Shown here: positions 45,062-54,035 of the stretch, piece by piece
Layout of the letters: each line of letters starts with the position of its first letter
Position numbering within the stretch: the first letter of the stretch is position 1
From: Salinivibrio sp. ES.052
Lineage (GTDB): Bacteria > Pseudomonadota > Gammaproteobacteria > Enterobacterales > Vibrionaceae
Assembly: GCF_900141775.1 (NCBI RefSeq)
Contig: NZ_FSRI01000002.1
Span: forward strand, 332,501 to 396,500
DNA length: 64,000 nucleotides
Direction: 5' to 3'
The notes under the pieces: generated by a model
What the model was told of the DNA's origin: nothing
Database searches by the model: none
The model's input: only the letters and a program-made list of their open reading frames with translations
Translations under genes and position numbers: made by a program

Positions 45062-46615
45062 ATGAAAACAATGAAGAGCAAGATTGCCGTGGCGTTGATG
45101 GCCGCAGGCCTGAGCTTTAGTGCCGCGGCGGCGGATATCACCATTGCTTATGACGCTGATCCCGTCTCTTTGGATCCGCATGAGCAACTATCAGGTGGTA
45201 CGCTACAGCTATCACATATGGTCTTCGACCCTTTAGTCCGTTTCACCCAAGATATGGACTTTGAGCCTCGCCTCGCCACATCGTGGGAGCGTATTGATAA
45301 TGAAACTGTTCGTTTTAATTTACGTGAAGGCGTGACGTTCCATTCTGGTAACCCGTTTACTGCTGATGACGTTGTTTGGACGTTTGACCGTTTGAAGTCA
45401 TCGCCAGACTTCAAAGGGATCTTTACGCCCATTGTCGATATCAAAAAAGTGGACGAACATACCGTCGACATAAAAACAGACGGCACCTATCCGCTGGTAG
45501 AAAATGTGATGACTTACGTTTTTCCGATGGACAGCAAGTTTTATAGCGGAGAGACCGACGATGGCCGCGATAAAGCGGAACTGAAGAAAAACGGCTCGAC
45601 CTATGCTTCAACGCACCTTTCTGGTACTGGCGCTTATGTTGTGGCTGAGCGCGAGCAAGGTGTGGTCGTCGAATTTGAGCGTAATGATGATTACTGGGAT
45701 AAAGACAGCGAAGGTAACGTTGATAACATCACCTTACGTCCGATTAAAAAAGACGCCACCCGTGTTGCGGCCCTGCTGTCGGGTGATGTCGACATGATTG
45801 CCCCAGTCTCACCCAACGACTATCGCCGTATCGAGCGCGCCGAAGAGTTACAGCTGGTGACGATGCCAGGTACGCGAGTGATCACCTTCCAGATGAACCA
45901 AAGCGTGGTCGATGAATTTAAAGACCCACGTGTTCGTCAAGCGGTTGCCTATGCGGTCAATAATGAAGGGATCGCACAGAAAATCATGAAAGGAGCGGCG
46001 ACGCCTGCCAGTCAGCAAAGCCCTGTGGGTTATGCGGGCTACAACCCTGATCTTGAGCCACGCTATGATTTGGCAAAAGCCAAACAACTGATGGAAGACG
46101 CTGGTTATCCAGATGGCTTTTCTGTCACCATGATCGCGCCGAATAATCGTTATGTGAATGATGAGAAAATCGCACAAGCGGTGTCCGCGATGATGGCGAA
46201 AATTGGTATCAAGGTTGATTTGCAAACCATGCCTAAAGCGCAATATTGGCCTGAGTTTGATAAGTGTGAAGCCGGGATGCAGATGATCGGCTGGCACCCA
46301 GATACGGAAGATTCCGCCAACTTTACTGAATTCCTCACCATGACCCGTGATGCGGATACGGGTAAAGGCCAGTATAACTGCGGTCATTACTCTAACAGTG
46401 AAGTGGATAAACTGGTCACCGAAGCGAACTCAGAAACGGATCTTGAAAAGCGCAGTGCGATGCTGCAAAAGGTTGAGAAGATCCTGTATGACGATGCCGC
46501 TTTCCTTCCGTTGCACTGGCAAGATCCCTCATGGGCCGCGCAGAACAACGTTAACATCAAGCCGATTGTTAACGGCATGAACTTCCCTTATTTCGACAAA
46601 TTGGTTGTTGAGTAA
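45062..46615 (+). CDS. Peptide-type ABC transporter substrate-binding protein
   Basis: Periplasmic family-5 solute-binding protein, 517 aa. Signal peptide residues 1-23 (KIAVALMAAGLSFSAAAA). The mature part starts DITIAYDADPVSLDPHEQLS; the family motif appears as FDPLVRFTQDMDFEPRLATSW. AGGAG lies 7 nt before ATG 45062. Binds di/oligopeptides, glutathione or related compounds for the two permeases downstream; specificity unknown. A hairpin terminator-attenuator follows, consistent with excess production of the binding protein. Confidence 0.93.
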   Translation: MKTMKSKIAVALMAAGLSFSAAAADITIAYDADPVSLDPHEQLSGGTLQLSHMVFDPLVRFTQDMDFEPRLATSWERIDNETVRFNLREGVTFHSGNPFTADDVVWTFDRLKSSPDFKGIFTPIVDIKKVDEHTVDIKTDGTYPLVENVMTYVFPMDSKFYSGETDDGRDKAELKKNGSTYASTHLSGTGAYVVAEREQGVVVEFERNDDYWDKDSEGNVDNITLRPIKKDATRVAALLSGDVDMIAPVSPNDYRRIERAEELQLVTMPGTRVITFQMNQSVVDEFKDPRVRQAVAYAVNNEGIAQKIMKGAATPASQQSPVGYAGYNPDLEPRYDLAKAKQLMEDAGYPDGFSVTMIAPNNRYVNDEKIAQAVSAMMAKIGIKVDLQTMPKAQYWPEFDKCEAGMQMIGWHPDTEDSANFTEFLTMTRDADTGKGQYNCGHYSNSEVDKLVTEANSETDLEKRSAMLQKVEKILYDDAAFLPLHWQDPSWAAQNNVNIKPIVNGMNFPYFDKLVVE

Positions 46616-46630
46616 GATAAGGCATCAATA

Positions 46631-46656
46631 TGGGCCCCTTCCCTGGGGCCCTTTAT
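46631..46656 (+). terminator. Attenuator between binding protein and permease genes
   Basis: Stem GGGCCCC/GGGGCCC, loop TTCCCT, then TTTATT; partial terminator within the transporter operon. Confidence 0.7.
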
Positions 46657-46668
46657 TAAGAGGCACAC

Positions 46669-47646
46669 ATGGTAACGTTTTTAGCCAAACGTCTGGTACA
46701 GGCACTGATTGTGATGTTTGTCATCAGTCTGGTGGCGTTTGCTATCCAGGATAACCTCGGTGACCCCCTGCGGGAGCTGGTCGGACAGTCAGTATCAGAA
46801 GCGGAGCGTGATGCGCTACGCGACGAAATGGGGCTCAATGATCCCTTTATCACCAAATACACGCGCTTTGTAGGGAAAGCTATACAGGGCGATTTAGGGA
46901 ACTCTTACTTTTTTAAGCGTCCCGTCGTGGACGTCATTATGGATAAATTGGTGGCGACCCTCGAGCTGGTGGCTGGGGCGGCATTGATTATCGTCGTGGT
47001 GTCGATTCCGCTTGGGGTTTACTCTGCGATCCACCCCAATAGTTTTCTTACCAAGATCATTATGGGCTTCAGCATTGTGGGGATCTCTATCCCTGTCTTC
47101 CTGACCGCGATCATGCTGATGTATGTTTTTTCGATTGAGCTTGGCTGGTTACCGTCCTATGGGCGAGGAGAAACGGCCAATTGGCTGGGTTGGGAGTCTG
47201 GCTTCTTTACGTTGGATGGGCTCGCTCACTTGGTTTTACCGGCGGTGTCATTGGCATCGATTATGCTGCCTTTGTTTATTCGCTTAGTGCGTTCAGAAAT
47301 GCTGGAAGCGTTAGGTACGGAGTACGTGAAGTTTGCGCGTGCCAAAGGGTTACCTGAAAATAAGGTTTATTATCAGCACGCATTGAAAAACACCATGCTA
47401 CCGGTTGTGACTGTGGGTGGGGTACAAATCGGAACCATGATTGCTTATACCATCCTCACTGAAACCGTCTTTCAATGGCCGGGGACCGGCTTTTTGTTTC
47501 TCGAAGCAATCAACCGTGTCGATACGCCCCTCATAACCGCGTACGTCATTTTTGTTGGGCTGATCTTTGTGGTCACCAACACCATTGTGGATTTGCTGTA
47601 TGGCTTGATTAACCCCACGGTTAACATTACAGGCAAGGAGGCGTAA
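46669..47646 (+). CDS. Peptide-type ABC transporter permease (DppB/GsiC type)
   Basis: 325-aa inner-membrane permease. N-terminal first helix (FLAKRLVQALIVMFVISLVAF) is followed by the large periplasmic loop typical of the DppB class and five further hydrophobic segments; the EAA loop reads EYVKFARAKGLPENKVYYQHALKN, written here as the ATPase contact site from residue 222 on. Three nt separate it from the next permease. Confidence 0.93.
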   Translation: MVTFLAKRLVQALIVMFVISLVAFAIQDNLGDPLRELVGQSVSEAERDALRDEMGLNDPFITKYTRFVGKAIQGDLGNSYFFKRPVVDVIMDKLVATLELVAGAALIIVVVSIPLGVYSAIHPNSFLTKIIMGFSIVGISIPVFLTAIMLMYVFSIELGWLPSYGRGETANWLGWESGFFTLDGLAHLVLPAVSLASIMLPLFIRLVRSEMLEALGTEYVKFARAKGLPENKVYYQHALKNTMLPVVTVGGVQIGTMIAYTILTETVFQWPGTGFLFLEAINRVDTPLITAYVIFVGLIFVVTNTIVDLLYGLINPTVNITGKEA

Positions 47647-47649
47647 GCG

Positions 47650-48588
47650 ATGACACAAGCAAACACGACCCCAAGTCGCTGGCAACGTTTCTTGGCCTCA
47701 GATTTTCTTTATCACTTTAAACGTGACAAAGTTGCGATGGCCAGTTTTGCCATATTTATGGTTTTCCTATTACTGGCTGTCTTTGCGCCTCTATTTGCGC
47801 CAACGAATCCCTATGACTTAATGGGGATTGATATCATGGACTCTGAACTGCCTCCCGCGTGGATGGAGTGGAGTGATCCGCGTTTCTTATTAGGCACGGA
47901 TAATCAGGGCCGTGATATTCTATCGACCATGATCTATGGTCTGCGTATTTCGTTGACCATTGGCTTGTGTGCGGTCGGCCTTCAGCTTATCCTCGGCACC
48001 GTGATTGGCCTGAGCGCCGGGTATTTTGGTGGCCGAATAGATAGCTTCTTTATGCGGATTGCTGATATTCAGTTGTCATTCTCCACCATGATGGTCGCCA
48101 TTATTGTTTCTGCAATATTTAAAGCGAGTTTTGGCAGTGAGTTTTACAGCCAATATGCGATTTTGATGCTGGTCGTGATTATCGGTATCGCCGAGTGGCC
48201 ACAGTATGCGCGGACTATTCGTGCCTCCGTGCTGGCGGAGAAGAAAAAAGAATATGTGGAAGCAGCTCGTGTTATGGGCTTTCGTTCACCACGAATCATG
48301 TTCCGGCATATTCTCCCCAACTGTCTGTCGCCTATCCTGGTGATTTCGACTGTCCAAGTCGCGAACGCGATTATGTCTGAAGCGGCACTGTCCTTCCTAG
48401 GCTTGGGAATGCCGGTCGATCAGCCCTCTCTGGGCTCGTTGATCAGTATTGGCTTTAACTACATCTTCTCTGGGTCATGGTGGATCACCGCCTTCCCTGG
48501 TGTAGCATTGGTGTTGCTGGTGCTAGTAATCAACCTATTGGGTGATTGGCTCAGGGACGTGTTTAACCCCAAAATTTATAAAGGGTGA
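47650..48588 (+). CDS. Peptide-type ABC transporter permease (DppC/GsiD type)
   Basis: 312-aa partner permease with an N-terminal OppC-type domain (DKVAMASFAIFMVFLLLAVF) and LLGTDNQGRDILSTMIYGLR, the family landmark. The EAA loop is EYVEAARVMGFRSPRIMFRHI. Last gene of the transporter operon, followed by a strong terminator. Confidence 0.93.
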   Translation: MTQANTTPSRWQRFLASDFLYHFKRDKVAMASFAIFMVFLLLAVFAPLFAPTNPYDLMGIDIMDSELPPAWMEWSDPRFLLGTDNQGRDILSTMIYGLRISLTIGLCAVGLQLILGTVIGLSAGYFGGRIDSFFMRIADIQLSFSTMMVAIIVSAIFKASFGSEFYSQYAILMLVVIIGIAEWPQYARTIRASVLAEKKKEYVEAARVMGFRSPRIMFRHILPNCLSPILVISTVQVANAIMSEAALSFLGLGMPVDQPSLGSLISIGFNYIFSGSWWITAFPGVALVLLVLVINLLGDWLRDVFNPKIYKG

Positions 48589-48590
48589 AG

Positions 48591-48617
48591 AAAATGGCTG
48601 CTGATGCAGCCATTTTT
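48591..48617 (+). terminator. Transporter operon terminator
   Basis: Perfect 11-bp stem AAAATGGCTGC/GCAGCCATTTT, loop TGAT, T run; begins directly after the last permease gene. Confidence 0.92.
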
Positions 48618-48707
48618 GTTGGTGCGTAGCAGGTTCGTGATAGCCGGCTTGAGTCGTCGTGCGACTTTGCTTAAGCTGAGTCAATTAAGTGACTAAGGGA
48701 GCAGATC

Positions 48708-49493
48708 ATGGGGCGGTGGCGAGGTCTGGTTATCAGCCTGGTGGTAACATGGGGAATGAGCACCTCGGTGAATGCAGCGCAAACACCCTGTGCCATCATC
48801 GACAATCAGCAAGGCTGGCCGATTATTGGCGAAACGTGCGACATTGGGAACGGGTTGTGGGGTAACGAGTCTCCGGATCCGCAGAGTTCGGCTTTTTGGG
48901 TTCAGTGTGGTGCCACAAAAGGCGTACCATCGCGTCAATTTTACCAATCACTGCGTCAAGGCTTGCCAGACTTACCCTTTCAAGTCCAGGTGCGTGAAGG
49001 GCGGGGTCGTTGCTTGATTGGTCCTTATCAGAATCTAGACGTGGCGAGCTTAGTGCTTAAACGTGTCCGGCAGTTTGGTCCGACACAGCAAGCCGTGCTT
49101 CGTCAAACGCGTCAACCTCTTTCTGAGCCAGCGGTGATACGGCTTCCCCCCTTGGCGGAAACCGCTTCATCCGAGCGTTCAACCATGAAGGCCAATACGG
49201 TGAATCTGAATCACTTTGGTTTACCTGAGCCTGAAGCGGGGGATAAGCAATATACCGAAAAGGCAATGAACTGGTTACGGGTCCCTTATGCGGAAGCGGC
49301 GCCACGTTGTCAGCAAGAAGGGATGGTATTAGCGTCTCAGCAGGATTTAACCCAAGTCGCTAAAGCGACGGATCAGTTACCCATGCGGCTACCTTATTGG
49401 GTGCAAGGGGCGCTAGGCGTCGATGCGAAAACGGGCGCGGTCGTGACGCGCAATCAAGATGCCGCCTTAAATGTGTTGTGCAAAAAGCGGTGA
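48708..49493 (+). CDS. Exported SPOR-like domain protein
   Basis: 261 aa with an N-terminal signal peptide (LVISLVVTWGMSTSVNA, cleavage near residue 23). Residues 60-125 resemble a SPOR peptidoglycan-binding domain (AFWVQCGATKGVPSRQFYQS ... GRCLIGPYQNLDVASLVLKR). The C-terminal part (about 180-261) has two Cys and the segment LPYWVQGALGVDAKTGAVV, of unknown role. Several cysteines suggest disulfides in the periplasm. AGGGAG precedes the ATG. Convergent with hemY. Function unknown; SPOR proteins often act at the division site. Confidence 0.75.
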   Translation: MGRWRGLVISLVVTWGMSTSVNAAQTPCAIIDNQQGWPIIGETCDIGNGLWGNESPDPQSSAFWVQCGATKGVPSRQFYQSLRQGLPDLPFQVQVREGRGRCLIGPYQNLDVASLVLKRVRQFGPTQQAVLRQTRQPLSEPAVIRLPPLAETASSERSTMKANTVNLNHFGLPEPEAGDKQYTEKAMNWLRVPYAEAAPRCQQEGMVLASQQDLTQVAKATDQLPMRLPYWVQGALGVDAKTGAVVTRNQDAALNVLCKKR

Positions 49494-49577
49494 TCAAGGT
49501 AGTTAAATTCGAGGCATGCTTTACCCTAAATCGTTAAGGCCAAGTCTGACCGCGTTATGTGTCGATGAAGAGAGCCC

Positions 49578-49606
49578 AAAACGCCCCATTTATGGGGCGT
49601 TTTCGT
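49578..49606. terminator. Bidirectional terminator between SPOR gene and hemY
   Basis: Perfect 11-bp stem AAAACGCCCCA/TGGGGCGTTTT, loop TTTA, T-rich on the plus side; A run gives T on the other strand. Confidence 0.9.
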
Positions 49607-49621
49607 TTTACCGGGACAGGT

Positions 49622-50818
49622 TTATGCGGCGGGAGGACGTTCAGGCAATGCCAGCTTTAATGCGGTGCGTGAGACATCGCTGGCGGCTTTGCCTTGATTG
49701 AGCTTGTCCAGCACGTCTGCCAAGTAGGCATAATCGCCGACATCGGTACGGTACTCGAGCGCTTGTTCAAAGTGGCCGCGTGCTTCTTGCCATTTTCCAG
49801 CTTTCATCAATAGCTGTCCGAGTGCGCTATGAATGACCGGGTTACGGGGTTCGCGGGTGAGTAGCTCTTCCAACATCACCACAGCAGGGTAGCTATCTGG
49901 TAAGTTCAATGTCGGCAACAGTGCCACCAAGCGGTCATCGGTGTGTTTCTTCAAGGTTTCGCGTAATAGGATATAGGCTTCAGAATCGGCATCGCGCTCA
50001 GCCAAATGGTGGACCAATCCGGCAAGTAGAGCGGGCTGGCTTCGTTTGGCTTTAGGTAGCTGATTCCAGTGCGCAAGTAGCCCCTCTGTGCCTTGCTGAC
50101 TGGCAACGTGGGCCATGACGCCGAGTTCGGCACGCTCATACAGCGCATTCAACGGCTCACTGTCAAGTAACTGTGCCTTTTTAAGTGTAGGCAATAGATT
50201 CAGTAAGGCTGACCAGTCTTCAAGTTGAATGTAGGTCTCTTTTAATAGAGCAAGCATGACGGGGTTGCGCGGATGCTGACGCTTGATCGCACGCAGTGAC
50301 GCTAGGGCTTCTTCATATTGACCACTTTGGCTGTGTAGTTGGGCTCGGGTAAGCGCTAGCGCTAAGCTGTTGGCATTGAGGTCCGCCGCGTGTTGTAGGT
50401 ACTGATCACGGGCCTGCAAGTCTTGGCGTTGTTGCGCTGCTTCTGCTGCCGCGAGCAAGTTATGCATGGGAGCATCACTGTGAGAACGAGCTTTGGCGAG
50501 GAGTTTTTCGGCTTTTTTCCACTCCCCTTCGCGTAGTTTCATTAAGCCGGTTTGGGTTTGCTGGCGAGCCTTACGCTGCTTACGGCCCGATAACCAACCA
50601 CTGGCGGTACTGCTCATCGAAAACAACTTTCGGAGTAACCATTCCAGCACCCATAGCACCGCAATCAATGCGGCAATGACCACCAGTAAGGTTGTCACAC
50701 TCATTTCGATAGTTTGCTGGGCGGCTGAAATCAGCACATAGCCTTGATGGCCAGCCAATTGTGGGCCAACCACTAAACCTGCTGCTAAGACGAGGACCAG
50801 TAATAGCAATCGTATCAT
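49622..50818 (-). CDS. hemY: HemY family TPR protein
   Basis: Inner-membrane protein with N-terminal two-helix anchor (MIRLLLLVLVLAAGLVVG and VTTLLVVIAALIAVLWVLEW) and TPR repeats in the remainder, e.g. EALASLRAIKRQHPRNPVML and NPVIHSALGQLLMKAGKWQE. 398 aa as in E. coli. Linked to heme synthesis through its operon; despite the name it is not the oxygen-dependent protoporphyrinogen oxidase of Bacillus. Start overlaps the hemX stop by 4 nt. Last gene of hemCDXY. Confidence 0.94.
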   Translation of the reverse strand: MIRLLLLVLVLAAGLVVGPQLAGHQGYVLISAAQQTIEMSVTTLLVVIAALIAVLWVLEWLLRKLFSMSSTASGWLSGRKQRKARQQTQTGLMKLREGEWKKAEKLLAKARSHSDAPMHNLLAAAEAAQQRQDLQARDQYLQHAADLNANSLALALTRAQLHSQSGQYEEALASLRAIKRQHPRNPVMLALLKETYIQLEDWSALLNLLPTLKKAQLLDSEPLNALYERAELGVMAHVASQQGTEGLLAHWNQLPKAKRSQPALLAGLVHHLAERDADSEAYILLRETLKKHTDDRLVALLPTLNLPDSYPAVVMLEELLTREPRNPVIHSALGQLLMKAGKWQEARGHFEQALEYRTDVGDYAYLADVLDKLNQGKAASDVSRTALKLALPERPPAA

Positions 50819-51951
50819 GATTGGCCTCCTGTCAGCGGCGCGATATCTCGGCGCAAGCGAGTGTCGATTTCATCACTAACGAGCGATTGGCTCTTCAGTT
50901 TATTGGGAAGGTCGACGCCAATGGTGTGTTTATTTAACGCATCAAGCTGCTCGATAAAGCGGGTCGTCGCATTGGCGTCTTGATTGTAAAAGCGTAATGC
51001 CCAGTCTTTTGCCATGCCAATGGCTTCGTGGTAAAGCGTATCGTTTCCTTGGTAAACGGCGCGCATTGCTTGATCGAGTTTGTTTTTTAAGTTCTCTTGC
51101 AGGTAATAACTTTGGTTTGGCGACAGAAGCGGGACCACATTGCCATCGCGTTTACGGTACGTGATGAAGTTATCAACAAACCCTTTGACGGAGGTGGTGA
51201 GGTTGGCCTGCCAATCGTTAACCGATTCGCTGACGACTGGCTCTTGTGTGTTTTCAACCTCTGGGATCACGGCACTCGCGAGTGGTAGATTTTCGACGCG
51301 CTGCTGCATGCTGGTCAAGCGCAGTACGATCCCGTCTCTATCGACTCGTTTCACCGCTTTTAATGCACTGATATCGTCAGCCATTGCCTGGCGAATGGGC
51401 ATCAAAGAAGGATCGTTGAGCTGAGCAATGCGATGATCCGCGGCTTCCATCAGGGCGGTGGCGCTTTGCGCATCATGCTCGAGCCAAACCTTGCGTCCTG
51501 CCATCCGGATCAGGTAATCGGCTTCTGCCAATAGCCAGTCGTTGGGGCGCCGACCTTTCACTTCAGCCACTGCTTTTTGCAGGCTGGCTAAACTGCTGTC
51601 CTGTTGATTTAAGCGTGTTTGGGTGGTGTCTTTAAGTTGCTCCCTGGCGGTTTTGGTGGCTTGCTGTTGTTGGGTCAGCGCTTGGTCGAGGTGAGCAATT
51701 TGAGATTGTTGTGCCGACAGGGTGTTCTGCAAAACAGTGGCTTGCTGATGCCCGTGATAAAACACCCACCCGCTGGAGCTGATCGCAATCGCGATGGCAA
51801 TCGCACCAAGAACAATACCGCTACGCCCCCCAGATGATGAGGTTTTTTTCGATGCCTTATCTGATGATGGCACATCGGTAGCGTGTGTCTTGGGTGACGA
51901 TGGCGTGGTGGCCTTGCTTTGTTTGGTGTCGGTATTTTTGTTGTCAGTCAT
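50815..51951 (-). CDS. hemX: HemX-like membrane protein
   Basis: 378-aa protein of the HemX family. A low-complexity Ser/Thr/Lys N-terminus (1-45) is followed by one transmembrane helix (GIVLGAIAIAIAISSSGWVF) and a coiled coil (LDQALTQQQQATKTAREQL), then a helical periplasmic domain (GRRPNDWLLAEADYLIRMAG). Precise function unsettled; it was formerly labelled uroporphyrinogen methyltransferase, but no methyltransferase motif is visible. Overlaps hemD by 8 nt and hemY by 4 nt. Confidence 0.93.
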   Translation of the reverse strand: MTDNKNTDTKQSKATTPSSPKTHATDVPSSDKASKKTSSSGGRSGIVLGAIAIAIAISSSGWVFYHGHQQATVLQNTLSAQQSQIAHLDQALTQQQQATKTAREQLKDTTQTRLNQQDSSLASLQKAVAEVKGRRPNDWLLAEADYLIRMAGRKVWLEHDAQSATALMEAADHRIAQLNDPSLMPIRQAMADDISALKAVKRVDRDGIVLRLTSMQQRVENLPLASAVIPEVENTQEPVVSESVNDWQANLTTSVKGFVDNFITYRKRDGNVVPLLSPNQSYYLQENLKNKLDQAMRAVYQGNDTLYHEAIGMAKDWALRFYNQDANATTRFIEQLDALNKHTIGVDLPNKLKSQSLVSDEIDTRLRRDIAPLTGGQS

Positions 51952-52708
51952 CCGAAAGTCCCGTTTTACTTAACCTGAGCAGCGTCGTCACCAGTGTAGA
52001 ATTGGCTACGCTGTCAACGGTCGTAATCGTGTCAAAACCAAGCGCAGTGGCTTGATCTTGAATCCTTTTACTGGGCACCAGTATACGACATTGGCGTAGC
52101 CAGTGCTGTTGGCTCAGTGTGATAAGTTGATCAAAGTAGGCTAATTGTTGGCCGCTGGTGACAACCACGGTTGTTACAGTGTCTTTTGGCCAGCTTACTA
52201 CTTGCGATACTAAAGGCTCAATGGCCCATTGTCGCCGATAGGCCTCGCAATAGTGAACTTGTGCGCCCTGAGACTGCAACGTGCGCCCCATCATATCGCG
52301 ACCACTTTCTCCACGCAGAATCACCACCTGTGTCCCTTCCACGGCAGAAAAAGGGGTCAGTGCTAACATACCCTCACTGTCTTCCTGTACTGGGTATTGG
52401 ACTGGCTGGCCGCAGACCGCTTGCCATTCGGTGGCGGTGCGCTGCCCAACGGCCACATAGTGACAATGTGCTGGCCAAGCCTGATGGGCATTTTGCAGGG
52501 CATGATGTGTAAATGCCACTGCGCGCGGACTTACTGCGACCAAGATACTGCCAGCGGGCAATGCACCGAGCAAAGTGGCCAGTGCTGGCAAGTCTCGCCC
52601 CGGAGAAAAACTCACCAGCGGGCAGGGGAGCGCAGCCAGTCCTTGGTGTGCAAGTTGGTGAACTAACTGGCTGCAATCAGGCTCGGGGCGAACAACAACC
52701 GTGGTCAT
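51944..52708 (-). CDS. hemD: Uroporphyrinogen-III synthase
   Basis: Cyclises hydroxymethylbilane to uroporphyrinogen III with inversion of ring D. 254 aa. The family is poorly conserved; visible landmarks are [19 protein letters not shown] at the start, [28 protein letters not shown] and [20 protein letters not shown]. Overlaps the hemC stop by 4 nt (ATGA), indicating translational coupling. Confidence 0.94.
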   Translation of the reverse strand: MTTVVVRPEPDCSQLVHQLAHQGLAALPCPLVSFSPGRDLPALATLLGALPAGSILVAVSPRAVAFTHHALQNAHQAWPAHCHYVAVGQRTATEWQAVCGQPVQYPVQEDSEGMLALTPFSAVEGTQVVILRGESGRDMMGRTLQSQGAQVHYCEAYRRQWAIEPLVSQVVSWPKDTVTTVVVTSGQQLAYFDQLITLSQQHWLRQCRILVPSKRIQDQATALGFDTITTVDSVANSTLVTTLLRLSKTGLSDD

Positions 52709-53637
52709 GCGTCTTGATAAAGCTTATCTAAGATTTGACGTGCGCCTTGGGCGAGTAACTGTTCGGCCAGGTCGGTGCCGAGCGCGTCGCCTTTTTCCAA
52801 CGGACCAGTGATTTCTCCACGCAGAATGGTAGACCCGTCAGGCTCACCGACTAAGGCGCGTAACCAAATTTTGTCACCTTGGATTTCAGAGTAACTACCG
52901 ATAGGTACCTGACAGCCGCCTTCAAGACGGTTATTCATCGCGCGTTCACATAACACGCGTTGCGTGGTGCTGGCGTCAGACAGTGGTGCGAGTAAAGTAC
53001 GAATTCGGTCATCGTCTAACCGGCATTCGATACCTACGGCACCTTGTCCGACAGCGGGCAGGATCACTTCCGGTGGGATTTCATTACGAATGCGTTCATT
53101 GAGCCCTAGGCGCTTAAGTCCTGCGGCGGCGAGTACGATCGCATCATACTGACCATCGTCGAGTTTACCGAGGCGAGTACCGACATTGCCTCGCAAGGTG
53201 TTGATCACCAAGTCAGGACGACGTTCGCGTAATTGGCATTCGCGGCGCAGGCTGGACGTCCCGACCACAGCGCCTTTTGGCAAGTCATCAATGCTGTTGT
53301 AGTGGTTAGAGACAAAGGCATCACGGGGGTCACCTCGTTCACAGATAGTGACAAGCCCCAGCCCTTCAGGAAACTCGACGGGAACATCTTTCATCGAGTG
53401 GACGGCAATGTCCGCACGGCCATCAAGCATGGCTTGCTCAAGCTCTTTAATAAACAAGCCTTTACCACCGATTTTTGCCAGTGGCGTGTCCAGAATCACG
53501 TCACCTTTCGTTACCATCGGCACCAGTTCGACAGTCAGTCCAGGGTGGGAGTGCTCTAATGCGTCTTTAACAAATTCCGCTTGCCAGAGTGCCAAAGGGC
53601 TTTTGCGCGTGGCAATGCGTACGGGCGTTGAGTACAT
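52705..53637 (-). CDS. hemC: Hydroxymethylbilane synthase (porphobilinogen deaminase)
   Basis: Assembles four porphobilinogens into hydroxymethylbilane. 310 aa. N-terminus [20 protein letters not shown], catalytic Asp in SMKDVP, arginine block GTSSLRREC, and Cys242 in [13 protein letters not shown], which carries the dipyrromethane cofactor. The frame is open to 53670, but AGGGAAG lies before ATG 53637. First gene of the overlapping hemCDXY operon, divergent from cyaA. Confidence 0.97.
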   Translation of the reverse strand: MYSTPVRIATRKSPLALWQAEFVKDALEHSHPGLTVELVPMVTKGDVILDTPLAKIGGKGLFIKELEQAMLDGRADIAVHSMKDVPVEFPEGLGLVTICERGDPRDAFVSNHYNSIDDLPKGAVVGTSSLRRECQLRERRPDLVINTLRGNVGTRLGKLDDGQYDAIVLAAAGLKRLGLNERIRNEIPPEVILPAVGQGAVGIECRLDDDRIRTLLAPLSDASTTQRVLCERAMNNRLEGGCQVPIGSYSEIQGDKIWLRALVGEPDGSTILRGEITGPLEKGDALGTDLAEQLLAQGARQILDKLYQDA

Positions 53638-53934
53638 GGTTTGCTTCCCTTTTTGATTCATGGCACCCATCGTACCATTGGCGCGGGGCGACTCGTAATC
53701 TCAGCCAATAGGTTTGAAGATTTATGATGGGCTTATCGTCATATAGGTGAGAAATTGTGATCAATAGCGTATTATTTGCGCAAATAATGAGATTTAAAGG
53801 CGGCAAGATGGCTAACTTACGACTAAGGTAGTAGGGCGTAAAAGTTGATATTGGTCTCAAAAAGCACTTATAGTGCGACACAGATACCACCACACAGGCA
53901 TCGGGGTTATTGGCTTTACCCGAGTTGTCGAGAG

Positions 53935-53950
53935 TGTTACATTGATCACG
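53935..53950. promoter_or_regulatory. CRP site in the cyaA promoter
   Basis: TGTTA-N6-TCACG matches the CRP consensus TGTGA-N6-TCACA at 8 of 10 positions. From my memory of E. coli, its cyaA P2 site (GTGTTAAATTGATCACGTTT) is almost identical to the sequence here. This suggests cAMP-CRP repression of cyaA. The 398-bp hemC-cyaA gap holds no other clear element. Confidence 0.75.
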
Positions 53951-54035
53951 TTTTGTTATCTGCAATTGGGCGGATACGGTGAAGACAGTAACGTCGACCT
54001 GTTGACCAGGATGTCAACGAATCTGGATGATTGCC

